In this document: piece after piece, positions 21,940 through 33,560 of the stretch | Position numbering within the stretch: the first letter of the stretch is position 1 | Layout: every line of letters begins with the position of its first letter | NCBI RefSeq assembly: GCF_028389875.1 | Contig: NW_026907675.1 | Span: forward strand, 4,712,001-4,776,000 | Direction: 5' to 3' | DNA length: 64,000 nt | DNA from: Rhea pennata | Taxonomy: Eukaryota > Chordata > Aves > Rheiformes > Rheidae | The notes under the pieces: generated by a model | Databases searched by the model: none | Seen by the model: only the letters and a program-made list of their open reading frames with translations | What the model was told of the DNA's origin: nothing | Made by a program: the position numbers and the translations under genes

Positions 21940-22640
21940 CCTGCAGTTGTCCTATCAGCTACTGACTCACCGCAAGTGGGCAGCAAGTGGCAGCAGCAGC
22001 AATGTGCATACCAAGGCTACATTGACTTTACACTCAGCCTCGAAGCCATGTGCCTACTGCTGGCCTATCACGGACTGAGGCAGAAGCACCTCCCAATCTG
22101 CACAAACAGCAGGTAGGTGCCTCTCCCTGGCCTCTGAGGTGCTGAGGCAGAAGTCACCTCACAGTCAGCACCCAAGCCAGGTGCCAGCAGCTTGCCTATC
22201 AGGTACTGAGGATAAAGGGACCTCACAAGCACCCATCCTCCCCATGAGCCTGCTGCTGGCCTATCAGGTACTCAGGCAGAAAGGACCTCAAAGTCCACAC
22301 TGAAGCTATTAATCAGTTTCTTGTTTATTTGGAGAATACACAGAGGTGACAGCACAGGAACCTGCACCAACCAAGAGCCTGCTGATGGTCAATCAACCCC
22401 AGAGAACAAAGTGACCTCACAAGCAGCATCCAAGGAACGTGCCTTCTACTGACCTGTCATTAACATAGTCCCGAGTGACACGTATCATACATGTGCCTTT
22501 AACTGACCTATCAGGCACACCAGGGGAAAAAAAGTCACTCTGAGCATCCAAGCCATGTTCGGCCTGGCTGTTTTCACGGCCTGCCACCTTCTGCTGGCAT
22601 ATGAGGTACTCAGGGAAGTCAGACACGCTGGAATGGCCAG
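21940..22640 (+). repeat. Degenerate minisatellite, ~70-base unit (second array)
   Basis: About ten units of the same CTGCTGGCCTATCAGGTACT...CAGGCAGAAGTGACCTCACA type as at 16,230-16,970. The last units (22,580-22,640) overlap the start of the segmental duplication shared with 39,364. Confidence 0.82.
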
Positions 22641-24463
22641 ATGTGACTGCATGTCTTAAACTCTTTATTTGTACTTCAGAGATAACAGTGGGACATCTGT
22701 GCTCCCAGCTCTCCTGGGAACCACTGCTTACAAACATGTGTCTTGGGTTTCATGACTCTCACCACTTCTCCCCAGTGGGGAAGGTGAGCAGCCCACTGGT
22801 TGCTCCCATGGGAGACAAGTGAGGCTTTCTCCCACCTGCAACCATACGGCTGTTGCTTCCTCTCCCTCTCTTCAGAAAGAGCAGGAGAGGGGGAACAGAG
22901 CAGCTTCCGTAAAATGCTAGCAACAAACTCCCTCCAGACACAAGAGCCGTTGGGACAGGTCTATGCAGCGGGAGGGGACTAGCAGTTTCCCAGGGTGTGT
23001 CCTCAAGGCAGGAAAAATCAACAGGAACTTAAAGACAACTGGTCATCCGTCAGAAACAGCCATGAGTCTGCCTGTCTGCACAGCTCTCTGGATCACCACA
23101 CCAAAGCCACAGGCAGGACAAATCCCCAGAGCCATTCCCTTCAGGATGCAGGACACTCGCCACTTGCACACTCCCCAGGCACTGCTCTGCTCACTGCCTT
23201 CCCTTGGCTACTCAGCCCAGACACACACAGAAGCTCTTGTGGTGACACCAGAAAGTGGCCAAGGCACTCTGGGCTCACAAGGCATGTGGAAAAAACTGAG
23301 CACAAGACCAGGGCCACAGCTGGCTCCTTGGGCAATGCTGCTGCTTTCAGAGGGAAGGATGCTGCTCCCTGTGGGCACAGCAGGCTGCTGCCTCGTCCCT
23401 GGACCCCACCATGCCATGAACCTCCACCTGGGGACAATGGTTAGGGGATTTCTTTTCTAATGCTGAAGTTACAGACACAATTCAGAAATGCTTGGAGGTC
23501 CTGCAGGTCTCCTGAGCCCAAAGCAACCTCTGTCCCTTTCCTTTCATCAGTTGGGCAGGGAGGCTCTGTGAAGGGAGAAAGGGTGCAGAGTCTTTGAACT
23601 GAGACCCAAGCAATGAGACCACCCCAGACTGGAGGTCTGCTGAAATGCCAGCTGCCCTGGGGGCACAGGCTCTGGAGCAGGAGACCTGGCTCTGTACCTG
23701 TACTCGTGGGGCACTGGCTGATGTCTTAGTGCCACCTGCTGCCTGGCACTGGGCACATCTTCATCCCTTGCAGGGTGAGAAGCCCAAGCACTGCGAGACT
23801 TCCTCAGCTCACACACAGGAGGCTTTCAGGCACTTAGACATAGGCCTTCAAGACATGCTGCACTTTAAGAAGAGAGTCTTTAATTCATCTTACTGGCCAT
23901 TTTATAGCCCCATAGGAAAGGAGGGGCACAATAGCATTTGCTGAGCAGGCCAGTAGTAATAGCATTTGTGACATGAGGAAGCAGAAGGAGAGCAGAGGTA
24001 CCAGGAGGTGAACTCACACCCTGTCACCCATGGAAGCCAGGTGCATTGAGGGGAGCCTTCGCATCCATATGTAGCCTCACCTCAGTCACTTGCAGCTGCT
24101 TTCAGAGGGTCGCGATGTTTGCAAAGATGTTGACAGCTACAGGGATGCACCCTGGCATCCTCCCTCCATCCATGCGGGCACTGGAACTGCACTGGGAGCC
24201 TACATGAGTGGAGGAACCTAGAAGAAAGAATTGGAGGGTTATCATCAGTTCTGCTGACCTAACATACTCACAGCAGCCTGGGGCAAATGTCTCCCCTCTG
24301 TACTGAACCGAACAATCATCAGAGCACAGACATCTGGGCCCTTGGAGACACTGGACTCCTGGTTTTGGCAAAACTAAGACTCTTTTTTTGGATGCTTGGT
24401 CTTGTCTGAGCTTCCCAGTTCCTGAAAGGCACTGACACACAGGAGGAAGTCCAGCACAAGGAC

Positions 24464-24620
24464 ACTAAAATGGTCAGGGGCTGAAGCATGGGGCAGATAA
24501 GGAGAGGCTGGAAGAGCTGGGTATGTTCAGCCCAGGCAAGAGAAGGCCCAGAGAGATTGTGAATCTCCATCCTGGGAGATATTCAGAACTTGACGGTACA
24601 AGGACTGGAGCATCCTCACC
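24464..24620 (+). mobile_element. CR1 LINE remnant (plus)
   Basis: It resembles the CR1 segment encoding the C-terminal region (AGATAAGGAGAGGCTGGAAG then TTCAGCCCAGGCAAGAGAAG), followed by a fragment like the 3' end (AATCTCCATCCTGGGAGATA). In copy 2 of the duplication it is cut at 41,302. Confidence 0.6.
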
Positions 24621-27029
24621 CTCTGGGCCATGCCTTGATCAGGCTGCTGGACCCCCACCTCCACAGGTCCTCCACCATTGCAGGCTCAATACATTTGCTA
24701 TTTTAGGACTGCATTCCCAAGGGACCAGTGGCTTTGGTGCTGCCACCTTGAGTGCTGACCAAAGACAGGCACCTCAAAGCCACCCATCACCCCAACGGGT
24801 CTGACTTCCTGTGAGTTCGCATCCCCACTATCTGTAAGGGTCTGGGCAGGCACAAAGAGGAGAAATGGCTCTGACTCATTTGAGTAACTCCCCATCTCTC
24901 TGAAGGACTCGAATGGCTTAGGGCCTGCGATGGGAAGATGCAATGAGTGTCCGGATTCAACAGAAAGTCATTAAGGCATCAGCAAACAGTGAGCATCTCT
25001 GGGTCACACAAGGATGCTCCAAGGAGGGAACACGGTCACCAACAATCCCCACATCACATCCCCAAGAAGGACACTGTGACGGCACACTGGGCCCTGGGAG
25101 TGAACTCAAGTCCTCACCTTACAGTGCTCCCTTCTCCCAGCCTGGCAGGGCTCCCATAGCACTGCTCCCTCCAGACATCTCCTCCTGCACACAGCACCAA
25201 CACACTGGGGTCTCCACCCCCTCCACAGGGCACCCACGTGCTGTGACACACTGCCTCCCGACATGCCTCACAGAAGGTGTGGGAGAGCCAAGCTTGTTTT
25301 TACCCATTTTTGGTGCAAGACACTGTCCTCTAAACCGGCACGAGGGGGCAGGCTGGAGGAAGGACCATTTCTCTTTCCTCTCTTACAAAGTATTTGACCC
25401 TCAGGGCTCCCCTCATGGGCACCCTGACTTCTCAGCACTGCAGGGAGACTATCCCCTCAGGCCTCAGCAGGGACGAGATCGAAAACAAGAGTGGTTACAC
25501 TGCAAGAGCTCTGGGACTCTCCCCTCAAAAAAGGAGGGGCAACTCTAAAAGTGCTCAGGCAGAAAACACCAAGGGTCAAGGGCTTCAAGCACACAGGGTC
25601 CTCAATGCCTGCCCAAAAGATGGCAACTTCCTTGGACGACGGCTGTGCTCACCACCACTCCCTTGGCTCCAGCTACTTGCAGCAATGCATCTAGAGCTAA
25701 GTGGGGCTCCTCACACCCATTCAAGGCTCAGGAGAAAACACAGCGCCTTGCCCATGTCAGCAGTGGCAGCACCTAACAACACCACACCTAGCACACTCCT
25801 GCCTGCATGTGGGCTGCTCTCTTGTGTCCCTGCTGCAGCGCAGACAGCAGGATGATGGGAGAATTCAGAGACTGCAGCTGGGAGGAGGAGAGGTGCAGCC
25901 CTCGCAGGGCACTCTTGCTTGGCTCGCCTACTCAAAGGGACTCCTTGCCTAGGGAGATCTGGCACAGCAAGGGACCAGCACCTTCCAATTCATCTCCTAG
26001 GAACATACTTACCCGTATATAAAGACCCTCTCTCCACAAAGCTTTCACTCCTCCAAGGAGCTTCCAGCACACTAATGCCCAGCCAGCAATGAGCAACACA
26101 CATGGCCCTCTCCTCCCTCAGCAAACTCTGCTGCAAGGGAAAGCTCTCATGAAGAAAAGCAAGCAAGCAGAAAGGGAAAAAGCAGCCTTGGTTCACACTT
26201 CAGAGCAAGCAGAAACACTCCCTGCCCTTTAGGCAGCATCCTGCCTGCACATCCTGGCAAGAGCTGAGGAAACACAAGGCCTGAACCTCATCACACACAA
26301 GGCAGCAGGCTGCCAGCATCCCTGCCTCACACCACCTGGGCAGCCTGGGCCCTGCAAGCCAAGCCACCTCCTCACCACACAGTGATCCTCATCCCCTCAG
26401 CCTAAGGCACTCCTCACAAAGAGCACTGCTCTCTCCAGACACCTCCTCCTGTGATGAGCACCAGGACACTGGGGTATCGTCTCTGCCCACCACAAGGTAC
26501 CCCACCACTCTGACACACCACATGCCCACTCCTCACCTCACAGAGGGCTGCCACCCATCATGCAGCTATACATCAGGGACACAGGGCAAACGACCAGTCA
26601 TGGCAGCAGCTAGGGGACCCTCAGGACACATCAACCCTCAGAGATATCATCCACATCTTGGAGAAAAAGCTCAACAGCCCCCTGGGGTTTTGATGGGGCA
26701 GAGTTTTCTGCAGCACACAGACACTGGAAATCAGAGATTCCCAATGTCACTGCTCGCACCAGCTCTTAATTCATTTAGAAGTATAAAAATTCTGGCTGGA
26801 CTCCCTCAGAGACTGGTGCAGGGGTGCAAGCCTGTCCTGAGGAACAAGCCCCAAGTCAGACTCCAGGTCTGCGCTTACAGCCGTGAGGCTGACTCTGGCC
26901 CATCAGGGACTCAGGAAGAGATCACAGTCACCACCACAGCCGCGTGCCTGTCACAGGAGCTGGGGAAAGGCCTGCAAGTGATTCTGGGGAGCATTTCCTG
27001 ACAGGAGCATCACACGGAAGCAGCGACCA

Positions 27030-27705
27030 TGGGGCTGGAGGCAGCAGGGCCTCACGGCCCAGGCAGAGGGAGAAGCCGCCCCACAGCACAGGCGTCTGGC
27101 TCCTTCCGCAGGGCTGAGCCACAGGCTGCGCTCCGATTGGCTGGCAGAGCCGTCAGTCAGACACAGCCCCGCCCCCTTCCCTTGCATCCCTTGGGCGCTG
27201 CCATGGCAACGCTGTGGTCCTGTGTGACGCTCCCCTCTCCTCCCCACCGTGGGACGGCGCCATCTTCTGGGCGGCAGCGTTGGGTGCCATGGGGCCTTGG
27301 GGCAGCCCGGCGCTGGGTGCCCGTGCAGATCAGGGCCCTGGGGCCCAGCCGCTGCCCCGCATGGCTGGGCTCTGCCGCAGGGGCCCTGCAGGGCTCCTCG
27401 CTGCCCTGCACCCTGTGTCCATGCCGGGCGTGGGAGGAAGCCCTGGGGCCTGTGCTGGTGCCAGCCCTGGTGCTGGCGTGGGCGCCCTGGGCATGGCCGG
27501 GACGCTGGAGCCCACGGGCAGTGTGCCGCTGCCCCCAGGGCAGGGCAGGGCCTCTCGCCCCTTCTGCCCCTGCCCCCTCCCCATGGCAGCCCTGGAGCTC
27601 GGCAGCCCTTGTGCTGTGCCAGGTCATGGCCAGGCAGGGTCTGCTATGTGTGGGGCTGGGCTGGGCCTTGGGGGGGGGGGTGTCACTCCACAGGGCTGAG
27701 GAGCC
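27030..27705. promoter_or_regulatory. GC-rich island with CCAAT, GC-box and X-box-like motifs
   Basis: A CpG-containing, very GC-rich stretch. In order it has an inverted CCAAT box (GATTGGCTGG, ~27,136), a GC box (CCCCGCCCCCT, ~27,167) and an almost palindromic RFX X-box-like site (GCTGCCATGGCAAC, 27,197-27,210). Such a cluster within about 75 bases is typical of TATA-less CpG-island promoters. Long frames on both strands across the island (up to 360 codons) can be explained by GC bias, and no domain is recognised. The motif-bearing part (before 27,222) is absent from the duplicate at 42,710. Whether a transcript starts here is unknown. Confidence 0.45.
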
Positions 27706-27721
27706 CCAGGAGCACAGGAGC

Positions 27722-29420
27722 CTTGGGGCTCAGGGCAGCCCCATTCCCAGGACCCAGCAGTCCAGGCTGCCACATTGTCCCCTGAACCAGGCAGCACCCT
27801 CAGGCAGGGCTCTTGTGGCAGCCCCCACACTGTCCAGCCACCCCACAGATCAGGGCCCACAGCCATTTTTGCAGTTAACTGTCTCTGTGGGACATGTCAG
27901 GAAGGAGCCCCTGCAGCCCTTACCCTTGGTGCAGAGCATAGGAGACGGGAATAAACAGCTGGAGTCTAAGCTGATAGTGTCAGTGCAGGAGCCTCCGTCT
28001 GGCTTGCTCCCTTGCCCTCAGCTCACCTCTCTATGCAGGGAGGAAGGATACTCTTCCTGTCTGGTCACCCCAAACTCCTCTCCAACATGTCCCTGCTCCT
28101 CTGCCTGTTAGCGAGCAGTCCCAACATGTTCCCGCTGCCTCCTGTCCCTGCTGCTTGCCATGAAGCAGCTCTGAAGGGCAGCAGTGGGGAGCATGAGAGC
28201 AGTGCCCAGCAGCACTTGGGCCTTGCAGGGAAGTGAGGACCTCACCGTGTCACCAGGGAGACCTTCCTGTGATGTGTCACATCCCACTGTGACCTCAGCT
28301 CGTGTCACTTGGGGGCTCAGTAGGTCATTGCCATGGAGATGGCACAGCGAGGGAGAGAGCACAGAGATTTCCCCTCACATCCTGTAAAGTAGTCACCTCC
28401 CCTCACCCCAGTTAAGTTCCAAATATTTCTAATAAACCCTTCAGGAACATCTCCAGATGGTGCCGAAAGATGTGAAATATTTAAAATGAAGCACTAGAGG
28501 GATCATTTTAGGATCCTGCACGAACAGGTCTCTGCACTGGGCAGACCTCTGCAGGAAGCTGGGGCTTGGGGGTTGGATTGGAGGTTGACACCTTTCAAAG
28601 ACAGGATCAGAGTCATATGGCATCCACATGACAGCACAAAGTCTGACCACGCACTGACATGCTTTTAGTGAGCTTCAAAACTGGTTTATTCTGTGGTTCG
28701 CTTTGGTGAGCTTCAAAACTGATAACTACTGTGGGTCACTCTCTTTGTAGAAGTAGGCTGTAGAACAGCATAGGACAGGATGTGGTCTTCCGCCCTGAAG
28801 CACCAAAACAGATTCTTTGTTTTTAAAAGTGCTCAGCAAAGCTTTTCGTCTGCAGTGCTTGAGGTGGAGATGAGATACCACAAAAGAGCAAACGTGCCCT
28901 TAGTACACATCATCCAGAGAGCTTTACCAGGGACGCTGGTCCTTCCCAGGCTCCAAAGCCATAGGGGAGATCAGGTGGCAAATCTGGGGAAGTGTTCCCC
29001 TTTCCCATGAATTGTGTCCAGTTTTCCTCCTAGTTGAGCTTAGGGAAAGCAGTTCTCATCTTTGGACCTCTATTGGCCCCAGGCTTTTCAGCATCACCTC
29101 AGGGCAGTGCTTCTCCCCTGGGTACAACCCCTGACACCTTGCGTCCCCCTGGTGCCCTGCCTCTCCTGGGAAACTGTACTGCCTGGATCTCCCACCACAC
29201 CTGCCTCTCCTGGGAGACTGTACAGCCCTGGCTCCCTGAATCCTCCACATTTTTGAGTCTGGGCTTCTGAGGACATGCCCACAGACTGCAGTGTTGCTGT
29301 CCAGGCTCCGGTGCAGAGCTTGTAAGACAGTGCTGCACCTCAGAACATGCATTTTGGCTCATTTATGTGTTTGCAATGGCAGCAGCTCCCATCTCTGCAG
29401 CTGCTGGAGTTTGAGAATGT
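27722..29420 (+). repeat. Block V, copy 1 (plus)
   Basis: A ~1.6-kb repeated unit. It starts near GGGGCTCAGGGCAGCC, includes a GTGACCTCAGCTC...CTCAGTAGGTCA stretch, and ends near GTGCTGC..ATGCATTTTGGCTCA. Other copies are 30,290-31,900 (minus), 38,826-39,357 (minus, partial) and 43,365-45,330 (plus). No gene is recognised. Confidence 0.8.
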
Positions 29421-29513
29421 CCCTACAACCAGCCTTCCTGCTCTTCCTCGTCTTTGCACTGTCCTGGGGTGACTCTTGCAGGAAGGCTCCATCCCCCTTG
29501 AATACTGTGAGAG

Positions 29514-30165
29514 ATCACAGAATCACAGAATGGTTGATACTGGAGGGGACCTTTGGAGATCCTCTGGTCCCATCCTCCTGCTCAAGCACAGTCAACTAGA
29601 GCATGTTGGACAGGATTTTCTCCAGGTGCCTTTTGAATATCTCCAGAGAAGGAGACTCCACAGCCTCCCTGGGCAACCTATTCTAGTGTTCCGTCACTCT
29701 CACCATAAAGAAGTTCTTCCTTATATTCAGGTGGAACTTCCCGTGTTTCAGTTTTTGCCCATTGCCTCTTGTCCTGTCACTTGGCACCACTGAGAAGATT
29801 CCAGCCCCATCCACTTAATACCCTTCCTTACAGTATTTACAGACATTGATAAGATCCCCTCTCAGGCTTCTCTTCTCCAGTTTAAACAGGCCCAACTGTC
29901 ACAGCTTTCCTTCATAAGAGAGATGCTCCAGTCCTTTAATCATTTTTGTAGCCCTACGCTGTACTCTTTCCAGAAGTTCCCACGTTTCTCTTGTACTGGG
30001 GATCCCAGAACTGGACACAGTACTCGAGATGAGGCCTCACCAGGGCTGAGTAGAGGGGCAGGATCACCTCCCTCAACCTGCTGGCAACAGTCTTCCTAAT
30101 GCACCCCAGGATACCGTTGGCCTTCCTGGCCACAAGGGCACATTCCTGGCTCAGAGAGGTGGGCC
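29514..30165 (-). mobile_element. CR1 LINE, 3' part (minus)
   Basis: On the plus strand it begins with the reverse-complemented CR1 3' end, octamer repeats ATCACAGAATCACAGAATGG. The CTGGAGGGGACCTTTGGAGA signature follows, then reverse-complemented 3' UTR and the end of the RT frame (GGCCTTCCTGGCCACAAGGG). It is inserted in the loop between block V copies 1 and 2. Confidence 0.9.
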
Positions 30166-30289
30166 TTTCCGGGTCACCACAAAAGGAAGGACTCCTTTAC
30201 TTCTTTGGGTGCCTTATTCAGCCCTTGGCACCGCCTAGATGATGCTGTGATCCTCAGATCTGCACCTTTAGCTTTCTGCCCTGTCTACT

Positions 30290-31900
30290 TTGTGTCTACG
30301 CAAGCAGAAGGAAAGCTGGGCAGAATTCATGGGAAAGGGGAAAATTTCCTCGGATTTGCTTCCTAGTCTCCCCCATGGCTTTGGAGACTGGCATGGACCA
30401 GGGACCCAGATAAAGCCCTGTGAATGATGTGTATTAAGGGCACGTTTGCTCTTTTCTGGCATCTCCTCTCCCTCTCAAGCACCGCGGACGAAGAAACTTT
30501 GCTGAGCACTTTTAAAAACAAGGACAAAGCTTGCACCCTGTCCCATATTGACCTGCATCCTTTTATTCTACACAGAACAGCCACCCATAGGAGAAACCAG
30601 TGTTGAGGTTCACCAAGGCATCTCAGCACCTGGTCACACTTTATGCTGTCATGCGGCATGCCACATGACTTTGATCCTGGTCTTTGAAAAATGCCAAGCC
30701 TCAATCCAGCCCCCAAAGCCCAGATTCCTGCACAGGTCTACCCAGTGCAGACCAGTCAGGTCAGGAGCACAAAAGTGACCTCTCCAGTGCCTCATTTTAA
30801 ATATTTCACAGCTTTTGGCATCATCTGGTGATGTTCCTGAAGGATTTATCAGATTTTTTGGGAAAATAACTTAGATGAGGGGACGTGATTCCTTTCCAGA
30901 ACATGATGGGAAATCTCTCTGCTCTCTCCCTGGCTGTGCCATCTCCATGGCGATGACCTACTGAGGCCCCACGTGACATGAACTGAGGTCACAGTGGGAC
31001 ATGACATATCACAGAGTGGTCTCTCCCATGCCACAGCAGTGTCCTCACTTCCCTGTGAGCCCTGGGTGCTGCTGGGCATTGCTGTCACACTCCACCACTG
31101 CCCTTCAGAGCTGGTCCATGGGAAGGAGCAGGTACAGAAGGAAACAAGGTCACGTTGATATTGCTCATCAACAGGCAGATGAACAAGGGACATGTTGGAG
31201 AGAATTTTGGGCTGAAAAGACAGGAAGACCATCCTTGCTCCCTGGATGGAGAGAAAGATGAGAGCAAGGAAGCAAGGCAGATGGAGGCCTCCTGGACTGA
31301 TACCATCTACTTGCATTCCATTTCCTTTTTCCCAAGGCTCCTGCACCTCTCCAGCAAGGATAAAGGCTTTGGGAGCTCCTTCCTGAGGTGTTGTATAAAG
31401 ACTGTGAACTACAACAACGGCTGTGGATCCTGGGCTGTGAGGGTGGCTGGACAGTGTGGGGGCTGCCACAAGAGCCCTGCCTGAGGGTCCCATCTGGCTC
31501 AGGGGACAACCCTGGGGCAGCCCAGCCTCCTGAGTCCCAGGGGTGGGGCTGCCCTGAGCCCCAAGGCTCCTGTGGGGCCAGCTCCATCCTCTCATGGTAG
31601 GAGGCTATCCAAGGCCAGTGTTCCCTGGGTGTGAGTCCCCATTTGGGAATTGGCTCTGACAGGAAATGTGTCCTGTGTCCTGGAAGCTGGGGTGTCCTGC
31701 AGATCCTGTGGGGCTATATGTGTCTACTTCTTTAGGAGAACCAGTACTCCTTCCCCTTGGATCCTTTTATGCTTCCAACTTGTCAGAGCATGTTTTGGTC
31801 TCAGAGATGTTGTCCCCAGATGGCCACAGCCCCTGTCCTCCTGCAAAAGGGGGTCAAACCTCTGCACCAAAAAGTCTGTTTGCAAGGGCAGCTTGGAAAC
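30290..31900 (-). repeat. Block V, copy 2 (minus)
   Basis: Reverse complement of block V. Bases 30,290-31,600 pair with 27,722-29,030, and 31,610-31,900 pair with 43,365-43,740. With copy 1 it forms an inverted repeat centred near 29,675 whose loop contains the CR1 at 29,514. No gene is recognised. Confidence 0.8.
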
Positions 31901-31934
31901 AGATGGAAGTGCCATCCCCATGTCATAGGTCCTC

Positions 31935-33560
31935 CACAGGTCCACCATCTCTAGCAACCTCCCCGGCCTGCTACCTTCCCCAAGAGATGCACACCAAATA
32001 GCTGAGCCTGGCACAAGCACACACGGTCATGGGAGAGGAAAAATGCTGCCATTCAGCTACTGTGTGTGAATGGGCAGTGTGGGAGCACAGAGCTGTGTGC
32101 TTGTGGGGCAAATGTAGGTGTCCTGGGAAAGGCACCAGGACATGGAAGGTGCAAGAGAAAAGAGCCCAGGGTGTTCCCTGTGTTGTATGGACACACTGGG
32201 GGAGCTGCCACAGGGCCATCGTCCTAGACCAGCCCCACACAGGTCTCTGTATCCTGACAGAGGGGAAAATACCAGCCTTGCAAGGTCCCTCTTTTCCCAG
32301 AAAATCCTGGAGTACAGCTCTCTGCTGACCCCCGTGTGGGGCATAGCCCAGGATGGGCAAGGGCTGGGTGCTCAGACCCCCTCCCCCTCCAGACTCTGGA
32401 GGGTCATTTAAGAGTCATTTGATAATACTCCAGCCCTTTCCGTGTATGAGGTCTCTGGTGGCAGCTCCAGCTGAGCTCTGGCTTTCCTCACTCCATCCTT
32501 GCATGCACAGACAGAATCTTGATGCTCCCCCTAGGCAGCCTGGCCACCTTCCATCCTCTGTGCGCTTCCACCCTCACACCCTGAGTGCTGGTGCTGGTGG
32601 CAGGACAGATGTGGAGGATCCCCGACAGCAGTTCCTGCAGGAGCTCCCCAGGGAAATGCTGTTCCCAGCCCCACCTCAGCCCCAGCTGCAGCATGACAGA
32701 GGGGAGCTGCCCTGTCCCAGTCCACCCTGATGGTGCCAGTTCCACCTCAGGCTGCTCCTGAAAGTCTCCAGCACATCCCTGGAGGGAGCTGGAGTTGCCT
32801 CAGGCCCCAAGGTAGTCTGCAGGCAGGAGGGCTTGACTTGGGCACAGCAGCGGTGGTGGTGAGAGCAGAGGCAGGAGCAGGGAAATTGGGGTGAAGACCC
32901 CTGCCCTCAGCTGCATGGCTGGGACACTCAACAGCTGATGTCTTTGTAGCTGGCCAGGCCCCAGCTGCAGGGTAGATCCCTGCTTGAGGACAGCAGCATC
33001 AGAATTTTCATGGGCTCCAGTGTAGCTGTGACTGTGGGGACAGAGCAGACCTAGGCAAAAACAACTCCAAAGGCTGGCGGTGGAAAAGGCAGTGTGGGGC
33101 TGGTGAAGGCCCTCTCTCTTCTCTCCATGGGGAAGAGAGTCCCCAGGCAATCCTGGACTCCACCTTAGCCTACAGGAGGGGAACACATGGAGGGTGGAAG
33201 AGGCAGACAGAGCCTCTGGGAGCAGGGGTGTAAGGGAGTTTTCCAAAGCCCAGGTCTGAGCCCGGGACCTTTGGATCTTCCCTCAACACTCTCCCAGCAG
33301 ACTCGGTCTGCTCTGCCCTAGGTGCTTTCCTCCCCCTGCCACCCATGCTGATGCAGAGACAGAGGAGCAAGAATTCATGGAATTGCAGAAGAGTTTTGAT
33401 GGGAAGAGACCTCTGGAGGTCTCCAGTCTGACCTCCCACACAAAGCAGGGCTGAGTGGAGCCCTCCAGTCCTATCTGGCCATCGCTGGACTGCACCTGAT
33501 GCCAATTATTAGCCCCAAACCTGCTCTGCTCCTCTTGTCCAGGCAGTGTGGGACAGTGGG
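31935..33560 (+). repeat. Block U, copy 2 (plus)
   Basis: Matches 63,020-64,000 directly and 13,440-15,090 in reverse complement. It contains a CCTGGGAAAGGCACCAGGAC region and ends with GACCTCTGGAGGTCTCCAGT, a CR1-like 3' signature. Frames on both strands are short and carry no known domain. The block may derive from an old transposon, but I could not assign a family. Confidence 0.75.

Larger units (their letters stand above)
22580..27705 (+). repeat. Segmental duplication, copy 1 (longer form)
   Basis: It matches 39,364-43,215 in direct orientation. The offset is exactly 16,784 bases from about 22,600 to 24,520, and 15,982 bases from about 25,326 onward, with only scattered substitutions. 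Copy 1 has two segments missing from copy 2: 24,524-25,325 (~802 bases) and 26,730-27,222 (~490 bases). No gene is recognised inside. The many overlapping short frames are the same in both copies because the DNA is nearly identical, so their sharing is not evidence of coding. Confidence 0.92.

Noticed and set aside
22963-25855. Conserved frames shared by the two duplicates (for example 165- and 149-codon pairs) as paralogous genes
   Set aside because: The copies are nearly identical DNA, so every frame on either strand is shared. No domain or codon-level constraint can be shown.
27029-28111. 360-codon frame as a gene
   Set aside because: The region is extremely GC-rich, with long frames on both strands, no recognised domain, and a frame that runs from the island straight into block V repeat sequence.
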